DNA of 64,000 nucleotides. It comes from DASTFY01 sp963829955 (GTDB taxonomy: Bacteria > Actinomycetota > Acidimicrobiia > Acidimicrobiales > Ilumatobacteraceae). The stretch is taken from positions 124,001 to 188,000 of the forward strand of contig CAWHKS010000019.1 in the NCBI GenBank assembly GCA_963829955.1, written 5' to 3'. Of this stretch, positions 1-7,937 are shown in pieces (within the stretch, counting starts at the first letter, position 1; the number at the start of each line of letters is the position of its first letter). The translations under genes and the position numbers were made by a program. The notes beneath the pieces were generated by a model. It made no database searches and was not told the DNA's origin. It worked only from the letters and a program-made list of their open reading frames with translations.

Positions 1-1
1 C

Positions 2-346
2 ACCATCCTCGAAGGTCTGCTGGCAGCCGCCGATCACAGCGACGGGCGGCTCCCGGAGCTCTTTCTGGGCCTCGACCGACGCGATGTCGGCATCCCCGTG
101 TCCTACCCCACGTCGTGTTCACCGCAGGCCTGGTCAGCGGCGTCCCCACTGCTCCTGCTCCGCGTCCTGCTCGGACTCGAACCGGACGTTCCGGCGGGTT
201 CGGTCCGCGTCACACCTGCGCTGTCGCCCGGGATGGATCGGCTGGTGCTGCGGGGCGTGCGCCTGTGGGACGGGGAGTTGGACGTGGCCTGCCGGGACGG
301 CGCCTCGGAGGTCAAGCTGCCTACCGGGCTACAGCTGTCGCGTTGA
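2..346 (+). CDS. Glycogen debranching enzyme (amylo-alpha-1,6-glucosidase), C-terminal part
   Basis: The frame is open from the left edge and stops at 344-346, so only about the last 114 residues are visible. The sequence fits the C-terminal end of the (alpha/alpha)6-barrel of actinobacterial GDE_C proteins. It has a PELF segment near residue 20, then a PVSYPTSCSPQAW stretch near residue 40, then the hydrophobic LLLLR helix and a beta-rich tail. Such proteins trim alpha-1,6 branches of glycogen or related glucans in the cytosol. The catalytic residues lie to the left of the window and cannot be checked. The gene is convergent with the hemerythrin gene, with only 2 bases between stop codons. 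Family placement is good; exact substrate is unknown. Confidence 0.72.
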   Translation, partial: TILEGLLAAADHSDGRLPELFLGLDRRDVGIPVSYPTSCSPQAWSAASPLLLLRVLLGLEPDVPAGSVRVTPALSPGMDRLVLRGVRLWDGELDVACRDGASEVKLPTGLQLSR

Positions 347-348
347 CG

Positions 349-795
349 TCAGAGCGTTGCTTCGCGCAGGACCAGGAGCGCGGCACCGAGGTGCTCTTGT
401 TCTCCGATGCCAACCTCGTCACGGAGGCGGGGAAACAGAGCGTTCTCGATCTCGGCGTGCCGCTCGAGGGCGGCGCGCAGGTCCTCCACCGCTCCGACGT
501 ACTGCTCACCCTGCGGCAGGGGATCCAGGCGACCGAGCGCCTCCCGCACGGCCTCGTCCTCGGCGTGGCGATCATCGGCCTGCGGCGCTCCGACCAGTCG
601 GGCGACCAGGGGGTAGATCTCGCTCTCCTCGAAGTCGAAGTGAACGCTCAACGTCTGCTGCAGGCGGCTCAGCACCTCTCGCCGCGCATCGTCACTCCCT
701 GCGCCGGCGAGGTCCTCCAGCAGTTGGTCGATTTCGCGATGGTCCTGCTCGAGCAGGGCGAAGGGATCGGGCGGAGGCGACGGTGCCGAGGTCAT
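349..795 (-). CDS. Hemerythrin HHE-domain protein
   Basis: This 148-residue protein is predicted to be a four-helix bundle carrying a non-haem di-iron site, used for O2, NO or peroxide sensing or for iron handling. Candidate ligands are visible in the usual order: H19 (DHREID), H52 with E56/E57 (HFDFEESEIYP), H77 (RHAED) and H113 with E117 (ERHAEIENALFP). There is no extra domain and no signal peptide. The start codon lies about 10 bases after a GGGTAG promoter box, so the transcript would be nearly leaderless. A match to the SigB/SigF-type consensus upstream suggests general-stress control. The presence of all ligand positions makes the family call firm; the physiological ligand is not known. 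Confidence 0.85.
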   Translation of the reverse strand: MTSAPSPPPDPFALLEQDHREIDQLLEDLAGAGSDDARREVLSRLQQTLSVHFDFEESEIYPLVARLVGAPQADDRHAEDEAVREALGRLDPLPQGEQYVGAVEDLRAALERHAEIENALFPRLRDEVGIGEQEHLGAALLVLREATL

Positions 796-804
796 CGCCG
801 ATCG

Positions 805-831
805 CTACCCGGCCGCCGATCATCCCGAAAC
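805..831 (-). promoter_or_regulatory. SigB/SigF-type promoter of the hemerythrin gene
   Basis: Read on the minus strand this is GTTT (831-828), a 17-base spacer, then GGGTAG (810-805). It matches the GTTT-N15-17-GGGTA promoter recognised by actinobacterial SigF/SigB-family sigma factors. The -10 box ends 9 bases before the ATG, implying a leaderless or nearly leaderless mRNA. Other genes of this island carry the same motif. Confidence 0.7.
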
Positions 832-982
832 GTCTGCGGAGCGGTGCGTGGTCACCCGACCGCCTCCTTTCATCCGGTGTGGGTGATGACCGCGCGTACA
901 GTCCCGGTGTCCGATCCGGTGAGTTCACCGTCGTGACACGTCCATGCGCGCCGGTCGGCACGCCAAGATGAGGGAGCGCCCG

Positions 983-1810
983 ATGCAGGATCAGGGTTCC
1001 GACGCCATCCGCCGGAGAGCTTGGCTCGAGAATTGGTTCGAGACGGATGTGATCCATCCGATCGAGGACTTCAACAATCCCAAGCAAGAGTGGCGGCGGT
1101 TGTTCTCGGAGCTGTTCGGGACGTTCTTCCTCGTCCTCGTGGCGGCGGGGGGCGGGATGATGGGCGAGGCCTTCCCCGACACGATCGAACGGGGTGCCGC
1201 GGTGACCGCGCCGGGTTTGATGGTGATGGCCATCATCTTGTTCATGGGCAAGGTGTCGGGCGCCCACCTGAACCCGGCGGTCAGCCTCGCCTTCGCCGCC
1301 CGGGGCGACTTCCCATGGAAGCGGGTCCCGGGCTACATCGTCGTGCAGCTCGTCGGCGCCACGCTCGCCGCCCTCTTCCTCCGCGCGGTCATCGACGTCT
1401 CAGCCACCTACGGCTCCAACTACCCGGCGACGGGCTACTCGGACATGTCTGCGTTCTGGATGGAGCTCATCCTCACCCTCGGGCTCGTCAGTGTGATCCT
1501 CGGGACCGCGTCAGGGGCGCAGAACATCGGCATCGTCGGCGCATTCGGCGTCGGCGGCTACATCGCGCTCGCCGGTCTGTGGGGCAGCCCGATCTCGGGC
1601 ACGTCGATGAACCCGGCTCGCACGTTCGGCCCGGACCTCGTCGGCCGGGACTGGACGGCGTACTGGGTGTACGTCGCAGGGCCGATCGCCGGTGCTGCAC
1701 TCGCGGTCGTCGCCGGGTTCGTGCTCCGCGGTGTCGGCGGTGGCGCGGCCGGATCGGGCGCCGCCCAGGGCGCGCTCTACACGGAGGTCGGCGTCCCCGG
1801 CAAAGAGTGA
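983..1810 (+). CDS. MIP-family aquaporin/glycerol channel
   Basis: This is a 275-residue integral membrane channel of the major intrinsic protein family. Both half-helix signatures are present: HLNPAV with NPA at residues 97-99, and SMNPARTFGPD with NPA at 210-212 followed by the pore arginine R213. About six hydrophobic segments lie between residues 40 and 260. A charged N-terminal extension of about 38 residues precedes the first helix, longer than in typical AqpZ. I chose the ATG at 983 because AGGGAG (971-976) lies 6 bases upstream; ATG codons at 944 and 968 would only lengthen the tail. Water versus small solute selectivity cannot be settled by eye. No GTTT/GGGTA promoter was found in front of it. 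Confidence 0.88.
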   Translation: MQDQGSDAIRRRAWLENWFETDVIHPIEDFNNPKQEWRRLFSELFGTFFLVLVAAGGGMMGEAFPDTIERGAAVTAPGLMVMAIILFMGKVSGAHLNPAVSLAFAARGDFPWKRVPGYIVVQLVGATLAALFLRAVIDVSATYGSNYPATGYSDMSAFWMELILTLGLVSVILGTASGAQNIGIVGAFGVGGYIALAGLWGSPISGTSMNPARTFGPDLVGRDWTAYWVYVAGPIAGAALAVVAGFVLRGVGGGAAGSGAAQGALYTEVGVPGKE

Positions 1811-1836
1811 GCTCTCATGCTGGAAAGCAGCATCGC

Positions 1837-1974
1837 ATGACGACAGATCGCAGCCACGCCATGGATCACGTCATCGTGGTGATGTTCGAGAACCGCTCGT
1901 TCGACACCGAGGCCCCCGGAGACCAGTGCCTGGGCAGGTTTGCCGTGGGGGCGGGCAGGGCACCTGTGCCGTAG
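1837..1974 (+). pseudogene. Remnant of a phosphoesterase (phospholipase C/acid phosphatase family)
   Basis: A 45-residue open frame begins MTTDRSHAMDHVIVVMFENRSFD. The DHVIVVMFENRSFD part is the hallmark N-terminal motif of the phosphoesterase family that includes non-haemolytic phospholipase C and AcpA-type phosphatases, whose members run to several hundred residues. Homology ends just after this motif and the frame stops at 1972-1974. It is therefore a 5' stump with the rest deleted. It lies 26 bases after the aquaporin stop. About 100 bases between it and the hairpin at 2077 hold nothing else I recognise. Confidence 0.6.
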
Positions 1975-2076
1975 GCATTGAGCGTCGGCCAGCGGATACC
2001 GCCCCTCTCCCTGGCCGGCGCTCGGCCGTCCCTGCACTGATCGACCTCATCGGAGGGCTCAGGCCGGGACACGAAA

Positions 2077-2115
2077 GACCGGGCGGAGCTGGTGGAACAC
2101 CCGCTCCGCCCGGTC
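2077..2115. terminator. Strong hairpin, probable terminator of csbD
   Basis: A perfect 13-bp stem joins GACCGGGCGGAGC (2077-2089) to GCTCCGCCCGGTC (2103-2115) across a 13-base loop. It lies 16 bases beyond the csbD stop on the minus strand and could also stop transcripts coming from the aquaporin side. There is no U-tract, as is common in high-GC actinobacteria. Confidence 0.6.
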
Positions 2116-2130
2116 GATCGAACTCCTGCG

Positions 2131-2291
2131 TCAGATCTTGTCCTTGACCTTGTCGGCGACGTCGTCGATCTTCTCCTTGACCTTGCCGACGGTCTTGTCG
2201 ACCTTGCCCTCGTTCTCGAGGCTCTTGTCGTCGGTCAGGTCACCGACGGCTTCCTTCCGCGGCCCTTGATGTCGTCAGTCTTGCCACCCAT
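2131..2291 (-). pseudogene. CsbD-family stress protein, frameshifted
   Basis: The start ATG at 2291 follows a near-ideal AAGGAGG ribosome site (2299-2305). The frame reads MGGKTDDIKGRG and then falls into a premature stop. Restoring one missing base near residue 12 (about 2254-2258) gives a continuous CsbD-like protein of about 53 residues. That protein has the typical GDLTDDKSLENEGKVDK core and a lysine-rich VKDKI C-terminus ending at 2131. The length of 161 bases is one short of a multiple of three, consistent with a single deletion. CsbD proteins are small, hydrophilic general-stress proteins of unknown biochemical role; in Bacillus they belong to the SigB regulon. The intact promoter and ribosome site suggest the break is recent or a sequencing error. 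Confidence 0.75.
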
Positions 2292-2326
2292 GGGGGGGCC
2301 TCCTTCAGTCGGGGATGACCCATGAC

Positions 2327-2352
2327 GTACCCGAGCCCCTACGGGGCCAAAC
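2327..2352 (-). promoter_or_regulatory. SigB/SigF-type promoter of csbD
   Basis: On the minus strand GTTT (2352-2349) is followed by a 16-base spacer and GGGTAC (2332-2327). Transcription would begin around 2320 and give a leader of about 30 bases containing the AAGGAGG site. The spacer contains the inverted repeat GGCCCC/GGGGC, so it might also bind a regulator. Confidence 0.72.
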
Positions 2353-2431
2353 GAACCCACCGGCCGGCGGTCCGGAATCACCCGTTCGGGCTCCGGACGC
2401 GAAGCAACCCCGCGTCGTCCGTGACCTGGCT

Positions 2432-2458
2432 GTTTGAACCGGGCGCGTGCTCGGGTAG
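2432..2458 (+). promoter_or_regulatory. SigB/SigF-type promoter of topoisomerase IB
   Basis: GTTT (2432-2435), a 17-base spacer and GGGTAG (2453-2458) lie 10 bases before the GTG start of the topoisomerase gene. This promoter points away from the csbD promoter; the two -35 boxes are about 80 bases apart, making a divergent pair under the same motif. Confidence 0.7.
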
Positions 2459-2467
2459 CGGCGCCGG

Positions 2468-3465
2468 GTGCGCGCACTGCGGTTCGGCCTCGACGACGAA
2501 CCCGGCATCAGGCGCCACGGTCACCGGCGACCCCGCTACGTGGACGAGGTCACGGGCGAGGAGCTCGACGACACCGAAACGCTGTCGCGCATCGCCGCCC
2601 TCGCCGTCCCACCGGCCTGGACGGACGTGTGGATCTCAGCCGATCCGTGCAGCCACGTCCAGGCGACGGGACGCGACGCCAGACGTCGCAAGCAGTACAG
2701 GTACCACGCCGACTTCCGGCAGCAGCGGGAGGACGCCAAGTTCGACCTCCTCGAACCCTTCGGTCACGCCCTCCCCAAGCTCCGGCGGACCGTGCGGAAC
2801 GACCTCGGGCGGGCCGGGCTCCCGCAGGCCCGCGTGATGGCGCTCATCGTGGAGCTGCTCGAGCGAACCCTGGTCCGGGTCGGCAACGAGGAGTACCGCG
2901 CTCGAACGGATCGTTCGGGCTCACGACCCTCCGCGACCGCCATGTCCACATCGAGGGCAGCCACCTGCGGATGCGCTTCACCGGCAAGAGCGCCAAGATC
3001 CACGAAGTCGCCTTCGACGACCGGCGACTGTCCCGGCTGGTCCGCCGCTGCCAGGAGTTGCCCGGGCAGGTGCTCTTCCAGTTCGTGGACGGCGAGGGAA
3101 CGCAACACCCCGTGCGGTCGTCGGACATCAACGACTACCTCCGGTCGGCGACCGGGCTCGAGGCCACTGCCAAGACGTTCCGGACATGGAGCGCGTCGGT
3201 GTTCGCGGCGACCGCGCTGGCCGCCCAACCCCAGCCCGAGACGGTCCGGGAGGGGCGGGCGACGGTCACGGGGATGCTCAAGGTCGTGGCGGGCGAGCTC
3301 AACAACACGCCCGCCGTCTGCCGGCGCAGCTACGTGCATCCCGCGGTCGTGGACCGCTACCTCTCGGGACGGCTTGCGGAGCAGTGGTCGGACCTCCCGG
3401 CCCGGGGCTCGCGCGAACTCACGATCGACGAGCGAAGGTTCCTCGCCTTCCTCGCCACAGTCTGA
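2468..3465 (+). CDS. DNA topoisomerase IB, one frameshift
   Basis: This is a bacterial type IB topoisomerase, which nicks one DNA strand through a 3'-phosphotyrosine to relax supercoils. The first part (2468 to about 2900) encodes the N-terminal clamp with the family signature LAVPPAWTDVWIS and HVQATGRDARRRKQYRYH. The second part, in another frame, has NGSFGLTTLRDRHV and then NTPAVCRRSYVHP, containing the catalytic tyrosine. The switch lies in GAGTACCGCGCTCG near 2896-2902, where one base seems lost. The combined length of about 330 residues is normal for the family. The GTG at 2468 is directly downstream of a GTTT-N17-GGGTAG promoter. It is convergent with the LLM oxidoreductase, with adjacent stop codons. 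Confidence 0.82.
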
Positions 3466-4416
3466 TCACATCTTCGGGGCGAGCTGCTCCTCCCAGAACC
3501 GGAGGAAGCCCTCCTGGTCCGGCCCGACCTGGTGAAGGTGGATCTGGTCGAGGCCACCCTCCTCGTACGACCGGATCGTCTCCAGCACCGGGCCGGGGTC
3601 AGGACCGCACACGATCTCCTTGGCCACGTCCTGCGCGCTGACGAGCGAACTCGCCTGCTCGAAGTGGGTCGGCGTGGGAAGGTCCTGCGAGAGCTGACCG
3701 GGGATGGCGGCGTTGGGCCACACGCGGTGTGCCGTGGCGATGGCCTCGTCCTCGCTCGACGCCCAGCAGATCGTCAGCTGGCCGATGCGGGGGCCGTTGC
3801 CGCCCGCGTCCTGGTACGCCGCGAGGGCCGCGCTGGCGGGCGACGTCATCCAGATCCCATCACCGCTGCGCCCGGCCAGCTCCCCCGCCTTGGCTCCGAA
3901 GGCCGAAACGATGACGGGAATGGGCTCGTCCGGGACGTCGTAGAGGCGGGCGTTCTCGACCTGGTAGTGGGTCCCGTGGTGATCGACGACCTCGCCGGTC
4001 CACAGCTCCCGCATGAGGTCGATCGCCTCCTCGAGCATCTGCAGGCGCGTCTCCACCGCCGGCCACCGCTGTCCGAGGATGTGCTCGTTGAGCGCCTCGC
4101 CGGTGCCGAGCCCGAGGAAGAACCGGCCCTCGAACAGCACAGCGGTCGTGGCCGCGGCATGGGCCACGACGGTCGGATGGATCCGCAGGATCGGGCAGGT
4201 CACGCCCGTCCCGATCCTGACCCGGCTGGTCGCCTGGGCAACCGCGCCGAGCACGGTCCACACGAAAGGGCTGTGACCCTGCTCGTCGATCCACGGGTGG
4301 AAGTGGTCGGAGATGGTCAGGAAGTCGAAGCCCGCCGCCTCGGCCTGCTGCGCTTGGCGCACGAGGTCACCCGGCGGGTGCTCCTCGCTCGAGAGCGTGT
4401 AGCCCCACGCCGTCAT
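3466..4416 (-). CDS. LLM-class F420-dependent oxidoreductase, G6PDH-like family
   Basis: This 316-residue luciferase-like TIM barrel begins WGYTLSSEEHPPGDLVRQA. It contains the TISDHFHPW segment with a histidine typical of F420-dependent glucose-6-phosphate dehydrogenase relatives, followed by SRVRIGTGVTCPILR and FFLGLGTGEALNEH (F420-binding side). The C-terminal GLDQIHLHQVGPDQEGFLRFW tail is also typical of the F420_G6P family. The substrate may be a sugar phosphate or another alcohol; no biochemical assignment is possible. Its ATG overlaps the dps stop by four bases (4413-4416, ATGA), so it is translationally coupled to dps. Cofactor F420 use is inferred from family and from the actinobacterial setting. 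Confidence 0.82.
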   Translation of the reverse strand: MTAWGYTLSSEEHPPGDLVRQAQQAEAAGFDFLTISDHFHPWIDEQGHSPFVWTVLGAVAQATSRVRIGTGVTCPILRIHPTVVAHAAATTAVLFEGRFFLGLGTGEALNEHILGQRWPAVETRLQMLEEAIDLMRELWTGEVVDHHGTHYQVENARLYDVPDEPIPVIVSAFGAKAGELAGRSGDGIWMTSPASAALAAYQDAGGNGPRIGQLTICWASSEDEAIATAHRVWPNAAIPGQLSQDLPTPTHFEQASSLVSAQDVAKEIVCGPDPGPVLETIRSYEEGGLDQIHLHQVGPDQEGFLRFWEEQLAPKM

Positions 4417-4988
4417 GAGGCCCTCCGCCTCGTGCTGGTCTTCTTGGCCGCGGCTCTGGCGGCCGCCTTCTCGCCCGTGCTGCCCTCGGTCGACAGATGT
4501 CCCCCGGCATTCTCGAGGTGGGCGCGGACGAACCAGTGGTACCGCTCGAGGTGCTCGGACTGGCCGATGAGCATGTCCTGCGTCACCTTGTCCAGATCCT
4601 CGACGGTGTCGATGGCGGCCCGATGCTCGGCCACCACGCCGGTGTACGCCTGGTCCAGTGCGCCCAGGTGCTCCAGCACGGTCGCCCGGCCGAGCGAGTA
4701 GTCGTCCCACGACCTGGCCTCGACCAGGTTGCCGGGCAGTCCGTTCGGGCTGCCCCCGAGGGTGGCGATCCGCTCCGCGGTGTCGTCCACCATCGCGCGG
4801 ACCCCGTCGACCTGGGGATCCAACATCTCGTGGACGCCGATGAACGTCGGACCGACGACATTCCAGTGGATGTGCTTGAGCGTGAGCTGAAGATCGATCA
4901 GGGACACGAGGCGCCGCTGCAGGAGATCGGACACCTTCCCGGCGTCCTTGGCGTTCATGCCGGGCACGGTGAAGAACGGGGGTGACAT
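4413..4988 (-). CDS. dps: Dps-family ferritin-like DNA-protection protein
   Basis: This 191-residue protein stores iron oxidatively and shields DNA under starvation and peroxide stress, as a dodecamer. It shows the Dps ferroxidase pattern: LKHIHWNVVGPTFIGVHEMLD (H, W, H, D ligands near residues 38-60) and later DDTAERIATLGG. The C-terminal region is a lysine/arginine-rich tail (KAAARAAAKKTSTRRRAS), a common DNA-binding extension in actinobacterial Dps. An AAGGAG site (4996-5001) lies 7 bases before the ATG. A promoter resembling the stress consensus with one change (GGGCA) is upstream. It forms a two-gene operon with the LLM oxidoreductase. Confidence 0.9.
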   Translation of the reverse strand: MSPPFFTVPGMNAKDAGKVSDLLQRRLVSLIDLQLTLKHIHWNVVGPTFIGVHEMLDPQVDGVRAMVDDTAERIATLGGSPNGLPGNLVEARSWDDYSLGRATVLEHLGALDQAYTGVVAEHRAAIDTVEDLDKVTQDMLIGQSEHLERYHWFVRAHLENAGGHLSTEGSTGEKAAARAAAKKTSTRRRAS

Positions 4989-5039
4989 CGTGTTGCTCCT
5001 TGGTCGTGAGTTCGTCGCTGATCAGGTCTTTCGAGAGCG

Positions 5040-5065
5040 CTGCCCGTCGACCGTGACGCCGAAAC
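5040..5065 (-). promoter_or_regulatory. Probable SigB/SigF-type promoter of dps
   Basis: On the minus strand GTTT (5065-5062), a 16-base spacer and GGGCAG (5045-5040) match the consensus with a T-to-C change in GGGTA. The leader would be about 45 bases and contains the dps ribosome site. Dps is a classical target of SigB/SigF-type sigma factors. Confidence 0.5.
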
Positions 5066-5066
5066 C

Positions 5067-6726
5067 TCAGCCGAGGGCAGGCAGGCGCTGCGGCAGCCCG
5101 ATGAGCGGACGCAGGGGATCGCCGTGCGTGCGGAGGCGTTCGAGCGCCGTCGCCGTCGACCACCCGTCCGGCCGGAGAGCAGCGTCGTCGAGCTCGTCCC
5201 ATGAGACCGGCACCGAGACCGGGGCACCGGCCACGGCCCGCGGGCTGAACGCCGACACCAACGTCCGGTTGATGGCGTTCTGCGTGTAGTCGAGCCGGGC
5301 CAAGCCCTTGCGCTCGTCCCTGTGCCACTCCCAGCTCACGAGCTCCGGCACCGTTGCACCGACGGCCCGCGACACCTGCTTCACCCAATGGCGGGTGTCC
5401 TCGAACGAGTAGCCCCGCCCGATCGGCACGAGGATCTGGATGCCGCGCTGCCCGCTCACCTTCGGGCAGCCCTGGACGCCGAGGTGCTCGAGCGCGCTGC
5501 GGTGCAGCCGGGCGAGCACGAGCAGATCGTCGAACGAGGTGGCGTCGCCGGGGTCGAGGTCGAACATCGCCCAGGAGGGCTCGTCGGGGTCCTCGGTCGT
5601 CGAGGTCCACGGATGGAGCTCGACGACCCCGGCGTTGGCCAGCCAGGCCAGGGCGGCCGGTTCCTCCACCAGCGAGTACCACTCCGTCTCGCCGGGATCG
5701 GCGGCCTCGTTGTGCCAGCGCCGCCACCAGTCCGGCGCGTGCGGCAGCACCGTTTTCTGCCAGAAGCCCTTGCGGGACACGCCATCCGGGTATCGGCGGA
5801 GGTTCACCGGCCGGTGGGCCAGGTACGGGAGGATGGCCGGTGCGGCGGTGACGACGTAGCGGATGAGGTCTCGTTTCGTGACCGCGGAGCGGCGACCACC
5901 CGCGCTCGGCTCGCCGGCGGGGAACAGCACCTTGTCGAGGTTGGTCAGCCGCAAGGCGCGGCCATGGAGCACCCACTCCCCGCTCGCCGGCAGCTCCTCC
6001 AGCTCGGCCAGCTCCGCCTCGGAGACCGGGACCACGTCGGGTAGCGGCGGCCATCCGGTGGCGATCTCGGCCTCGTCGGCGGGCACGTCACTGCGCCACA
6101 GCGCCTCCGGCACGGCAGCCACGTCCTCGTTGGTACGCCCGCTCTTGACCGAGCGGGGATGCTCCTCCGGGTCCCAGCCATCGACGGCGTGCTCGTCCCG
6201 CTTGTGGAGGAGCAACCACTCGTCCTTCCCTCCACCGGAGCGGCGCCGGCCCCTGCCGTCCGTGCGCACGAGGACGAACCGGCCCGCCAGCTTCTCGCCG
6301 AAGAGGTCGAAGTGGAGCTCACCGGCACCGACCGCGGTAAGCGGATCCTGCTCGTTCCGGGTGGGCGCCCATCGGCCCCGATCCCAGACGATGACGTCGC
6401 CGCCGCCGTATTCGCCCGACGGGATGACGCCCTCGAAATCGGCGTAGTCGAGCGGGTGGTCCTCAACGTGGACGGCGAGGTGGCGGGCGGCAGGATCGAG
6501 CGTGGGGCCGCGGGGGACGGCCCAACTCACCAGCACACCACCCATCTCGAGCCGGAGGTCGTAATGCAACCGGCGGGCCCGATGGCGCTGCACGACGAAA
6601 CGGCCGACCGTTCCGTCCGGTGTCGCCGCGCCGCCCTGCTGATCGGCTCGGGGGTCGCCCGACGGCTCAGCCGTCCACCGCGAAGTCCCGCTTGGCGCGG
6701 TACTCGTCGAGCGGCTGCTTGCTCAC
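5067..6726 (-). CDS. LigD-like protein: phosphoesterase plus polymerase domains, no ligase domain; one frameshift
   Basis: Two NHEJ modules are visible. The 3'-phosphoesterase has QRHRARRLHYDLRLE, SWAVPRGPTLDP and EGVIPSGEYGGGDVIVWD. The archaeo-eukaryotic primase-type polymerase has RYPDGVSRKGFWQK, MFDLDPG with catalytic aspartates, KVSGQRGIQILVPIG and LDYTQNAINRTLVSAFSPR. There is no ATP-dependent ligase domain, unlike full LigD, and no Ku gene is in the window. The standard N-terminus (SKQPLDEYRAKRDF) is present from GTG 6726 but ends at a TGA near 6665; a one-base loss there puts it out of frame with the remaining 500 residues. The GTG overlaps the stop of the glycosylase fragment (GTGA). 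LigD PolDom proteins fill in ends with ribonucleotides during repair. Confidence 0.8.
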
Positions 6727-6923
6727 CTGGCCATGGCCTTGCCCGCGGCCCGGCCGGATCGGCTCACCGCCTCTCCGACCAGCAACATGGGGGCCTTCGC
6801 CGGCCCCTCACCAAAGACCGTCTGTGTCGCCGGCTGCCACAGCGGGCAGCGGCGACACCGGGACGCCTCCTCACGAAGCTCCTCGAGCTGCTTCTCGCCG
6901 CTCACAACCGTGGCCATACCCAC
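6723..6923 (-). pseudogene. Truncated uracil-DNA glycosylase (UdgX/family 4-like)
   Basis: The frame gives LEELREEASRCRRCPLWQ, TQTVFGEGPAKAPMLLVGE and then AVSRSGRAAGKAMAR before stopping. The two cysteines and the FGEGPA...LLVGE stretch are the N-terminal iron-sulfur and uracil-pocket region of UdgX/family 4 glycosylases, which are normally around 200 residues. Everything after the LVGE motif is missing: the GDQED loop, the remaining cluster cysteines and the catalytic C-terminus. At 66 residues or less it cannot be an active glycosylase. The stop overlaps the LigD start by four bases, so the stump may survive as a translational leader for LigD. Possible starts are GTG 6923, ATG 6917 or GTG 6905. 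Confidence 0.6.
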
Positions 6924-6941
6924 AACGGGTCCGCCAGCAAC
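6916..6941 (-). promoter_or_regulatory. Possible SigB/SigF-type promoter before the glycosylase stump and LigD
   Basis: On the minus strand GTTG (6941-6938), a 16-base spacer and GGGTAT (6921-6916) differ from the consensus by one base in the -35 box. The -10 box overlaps the first two possible start codons, so if it is real, translation would begin at the GTG about ten bases further on. The evidence is weaker than for the other promoters. Confidence 0.35.
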
Positions 6942-6947
6942 CCAGGT

Positions 6948-7391
6948 TCAGCAGACGCCGGTCACGGGGGCCGACATGGTGGCCCACACCGTCTTGCCCC
7001 CGGGGAACGGCGAGATCCCCCACTGCGACGACAGGCGGTCGACGATGTGCAGGCCTACGCCGCCGACCCGCAACGGGTCGACCGGCTGCATCTCGGGCAG
7101 CTCCGCGCCGGAGTCAGTGACCGACAGGGAAAGGACTCCCCCGGCGACCGATGTGCGGGCCACGACCTCGCCCAGACCGTGGCGCAGCGCGTTCGTCACC
7201 AGTTCGCTGATGACCAAGATGGCGTCGCTGCTACGGGACGCGGGAACCCGCTGCTCGCGGAGGAACGATGCCAGCCAGGAGCGGGCGTCGGCCACCGACC
7301 CAGCGTCCCGGGACAGCACGCACATCGTTTGTGCCTCGCCCTCGTCATGGCGGATCGGGCCCTCGTGCGACGAGAGCTCCGACGGCATCAT
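6948..7391 (-). CDS. RsbW-like anti-sigma factor / serine kinase (HATPase_c_2)
   Basis: This 147-residue GHKL-fold protein has all the ATP-binding elements. The N-box is LVISELVTNALRHG with E and N at the Mg-binding positions. The G1 box is VTDSGAELPEM, and the G2 box is GGVGLHIVDRLSSQWG. Proteins of this type bind a sigma factor or phosphorylate a STAS antagonist on serine. The ATG overlaps the end of the preceding STAS gene by four bases (7388-7391), the usual antagonist/anti-sigma pairing. Together with the SpoIIE-type phosphatase just upstream it completes a partner-switching module. Unlike the second RsbW-like protein at 17125-17502, this one looks catalytically competent. Confidence 0.85.
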   Translation of the reverse strand: MMPSELSSHEGPIRHDEGEAQTMCVLSRDAGSVADARSWLASFLREQRVPASRSSDAILVISELVTNALRHGLGEVVARTSVAGGVLSLSVTDSGAELPEMQPVDPLRVGGVGLHIVDRLSSQWGISPFPGGKTVWATMSAPVTGVC

Positions 7392-7735
7392 CCGACCGCC
7401 CTTCCCTCGGCGACGTCCTGATCCTGCGTGTCGTCGTCAAGACCCAGGCCGTCCATGAGCCCGGCGATGTCCAGGACGCGACGGACGGGCTGCGAAGCGG
7501 CCACGAGCCGCACACGGTCACCGTGCTCCCGCCAGACTCGGATGAGCGCCCGAACGCCGCTCGAGTCGATGAAGTCCACGGCGCCGAGGTCGAGGAGGAT
7601 GGCCGACGTCTCCTCCGACTCCGCCAGGGCCCCGACCTGCTCGACGAGCGGGGTCTCGGTGACGAGATCGATCTCACCCCTGACCTGGAGGCACACGCCA
7701 TCCGGGACGCTCACGATGGACCAGGTTGCACCCAC
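7388..7735 (-). CDS. STAS-domain anti-sigma factor antagonist
   Basis: This 115-residue STAS protein has the canonical phosphorylation segment LDLGAVDFIDSSGVRALI, with the serine that an RsbW-type kinase would modify. GEIDLVTETPLVEQV forms the usual first strand and helix. The chosen start is GTG 7735, which has a GAGGAGG site (7746-7752) ten bases upstream; the open frame extends further but without family similarity. It lies between the phosphatase gene and the RsbW-like gene, so a phosphatase-antagonist-kinase set is encoded in order on one strand. No clear promoter of the stress type was seen directly before it, so it may be co-transcribed from further upstream. Confidence 0.85.
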   Translation of the reverse strand: MGATWSIVSVPDGVCLQVRGEIDLVTETPLVEQVGALAESEETSAILLDLGAVDFIDSSGVRALIRVWREHGDRVRLVAASQPVRRVLDIAGLMDGLGLDDDTQDQDVAEGRAVG

Positions 7736-7937
7736 AGGATGACGACCTCCTCGAAAGGGCTGGCCCAGGGTAGAGGCAACTCGGTGGTCCGGACGCGACA
7801 ATGCGAACCCTCTCCGCCCGACACGCCTGCACGGGGCATGGCGCGCCGGGTGCATCATCGCGAGCCGGGACATCGGACTCCGCGTACCCGCTGAGAGGCG
7901 CCTTCACACCCTGCACTGGCCGGACGGCCAACCACGG

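Noticed and set aside
860..886. GGGTGA box upstream of the aquaporin gene as a stress promoter
   Set aside because: No GTTT-like box lies 15-17 bases upstream and the -10 differs, so it does not meet the motif.
84..971. Arginine-rich open frames on the plus strand opposite the hemerythrin gene
   Set aside because: Their composition is typical of out-of-frame reading of GC-rich DNA and they overlap a well supported gene.
2903..2917. CGAAC...GTTCG inside the topoisomerase gene as a second LexA box
   Set aside because: The spacing is five bases instead of four and it lies inside coding sequence far from a start.
3466..6054. A 862-residue continuous frame covering LLM, Dps and LigD regions
   Set aside because: Only its last 316 residues (from 4416) have family similarity; the rest is out-of-frame reading through dps and ligD.
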